Shown here in pieces: positions 63,790 to 64,000 of a DNA stretch of 64,000 nt. The DNA is taken from the NCBI GenBank assembly GCA_039707655.1, contig CM077676.1:187236936-187300935 (forward strand), read 5' to 3'. Source of the DNA: Elymus sibiricus (taxonomy: Eukaryota > Streptophyta > Magnoliopsida > Poales > Poaceae). Both the position numbers and the translations under genes were made by a program. A model generated the notes under the pieces. It was not told the DNA's origin. It saw nothing but the letters and a program-made list of their open reading frames with translations, and did not search any database. Position 1 is the stretch's first letter; each line of letters begins with the position of its first letter.

Positions 63790-64000
63790 TGACCCACAAG
63801 TATAGGGGATCAATCATAGTCCTTTCGAGAAGTAAGAGTGCAGAACCCAACGAGGAGCAGAAGGAAATGACAAGTGGTTTTCAGCAAGGTATTCTCTGCA
63901 AGTACTAAAAGTAGCGGTAACAGATAGTTTTGATAAAAAGATAATTCATAACAAGTAACAAGTAACAAGTATAATAAAGTGCAGCAAGGTGGTCCAATCC
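63790..64000 (-). mobile_element. Partial LTR, continues past window edge
   Basis: Begins TGACCCACAAGTATAGGGGA on the plus strand. On the minus strand this is an LTR 3' end, ATACTTGTGGGTCA, which I recognise as a common Triticeae LTR ending. Only about 210 bases are present. A short AACAAGTAACAAGTA repeat lies at 63950-63970. Confidence 0.6.

Noticed and set aside
62726..63805. 359-residue plus-strand frame
   Set aside because: It is antisense to the gypsy-type transposon gene exon and its leader; the minus-strand frame has the recognisable domain.

Overview
This is a stretch of large, repeat-packed plant nuclear DNA. The pattern of long LTR retrotransposons nested inside each other, CACTA elements with family-specific subterminal repeats, and a BARE/WIS/Angela-like Copia LTR points to a grass of the Triticeae (wheat, Aegilops, barley or rye). 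I see no prokaryotic gene, no CRISPR array, and no rRNA or tRNA gene. Nearly every base belongs to a transposable element; the only open gene outside an obvious transposase or polyprotein is a B3-domain gene.

Left block (1-22013). One nest on the minus strand, read from outside inward. A non-autonomous LTR element (LTR 20370-22013, internal remnant about 19880-20369) is interrupted at about 19875 by what I infer to be a Mutator-like element carrying a FAR1-type gene that reads leftward. That gene is split three times: by a Copia solo LTR (16651-18799, duplicated site TGTAG), by a complete 12.2 kb Gypsy chromovirus (3899-16141, duplicated site TATGT), and by a CACTA element whose terminus lies at 2790 and which runs off the left edge.

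Middle block (22014-39765). A B3-domain gene region is interrupted by two insertions. One is an unusual LTR-internal-LTR-internal-LTR array (22623-31091, one AGCCT duplication flanking the whole array). The other is a complete CACTA element (31863-37708, duplicated site TCT) that carries a multi-exon, apparently captured gene. Further right are an LTR remnant (37935-38882) and the right end of a third CACTA family (38883-39765) with an RNase H1 N-terminal (viroplasmin-type) domain exon.

Right block (39766-64000). A minus-strand gene of the 'putative gypsy-type transposon' class (start 63298) is broken by the third CACTA element at 39765 and by a second copy of the Gypsy chromovirus (40169-60252, duplicated site CCTGG). 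The left LTR of that copy has itself been hit twice: by a non-autonomous LTR element (41902-48584) and by a solo LTR (49483-50381). The window ends in the edge of another LTR (63790 onward).

How the parts relate: both chromovirus copies are dead (stop codons, frameshifts, altered catalytic residues), yet both keep an extra open reading frame between the 5' LTR and gag whose layout resembles a double-stranded RNA-binding domain. The youngest-looking event is the LTR array, whose two units are almost identical and whose two 679-residue reading frames are open. Insertion boundaries were placed by matching TG...CA or CACTA ends and target-site duplications by eye; no alignment or database search was run.
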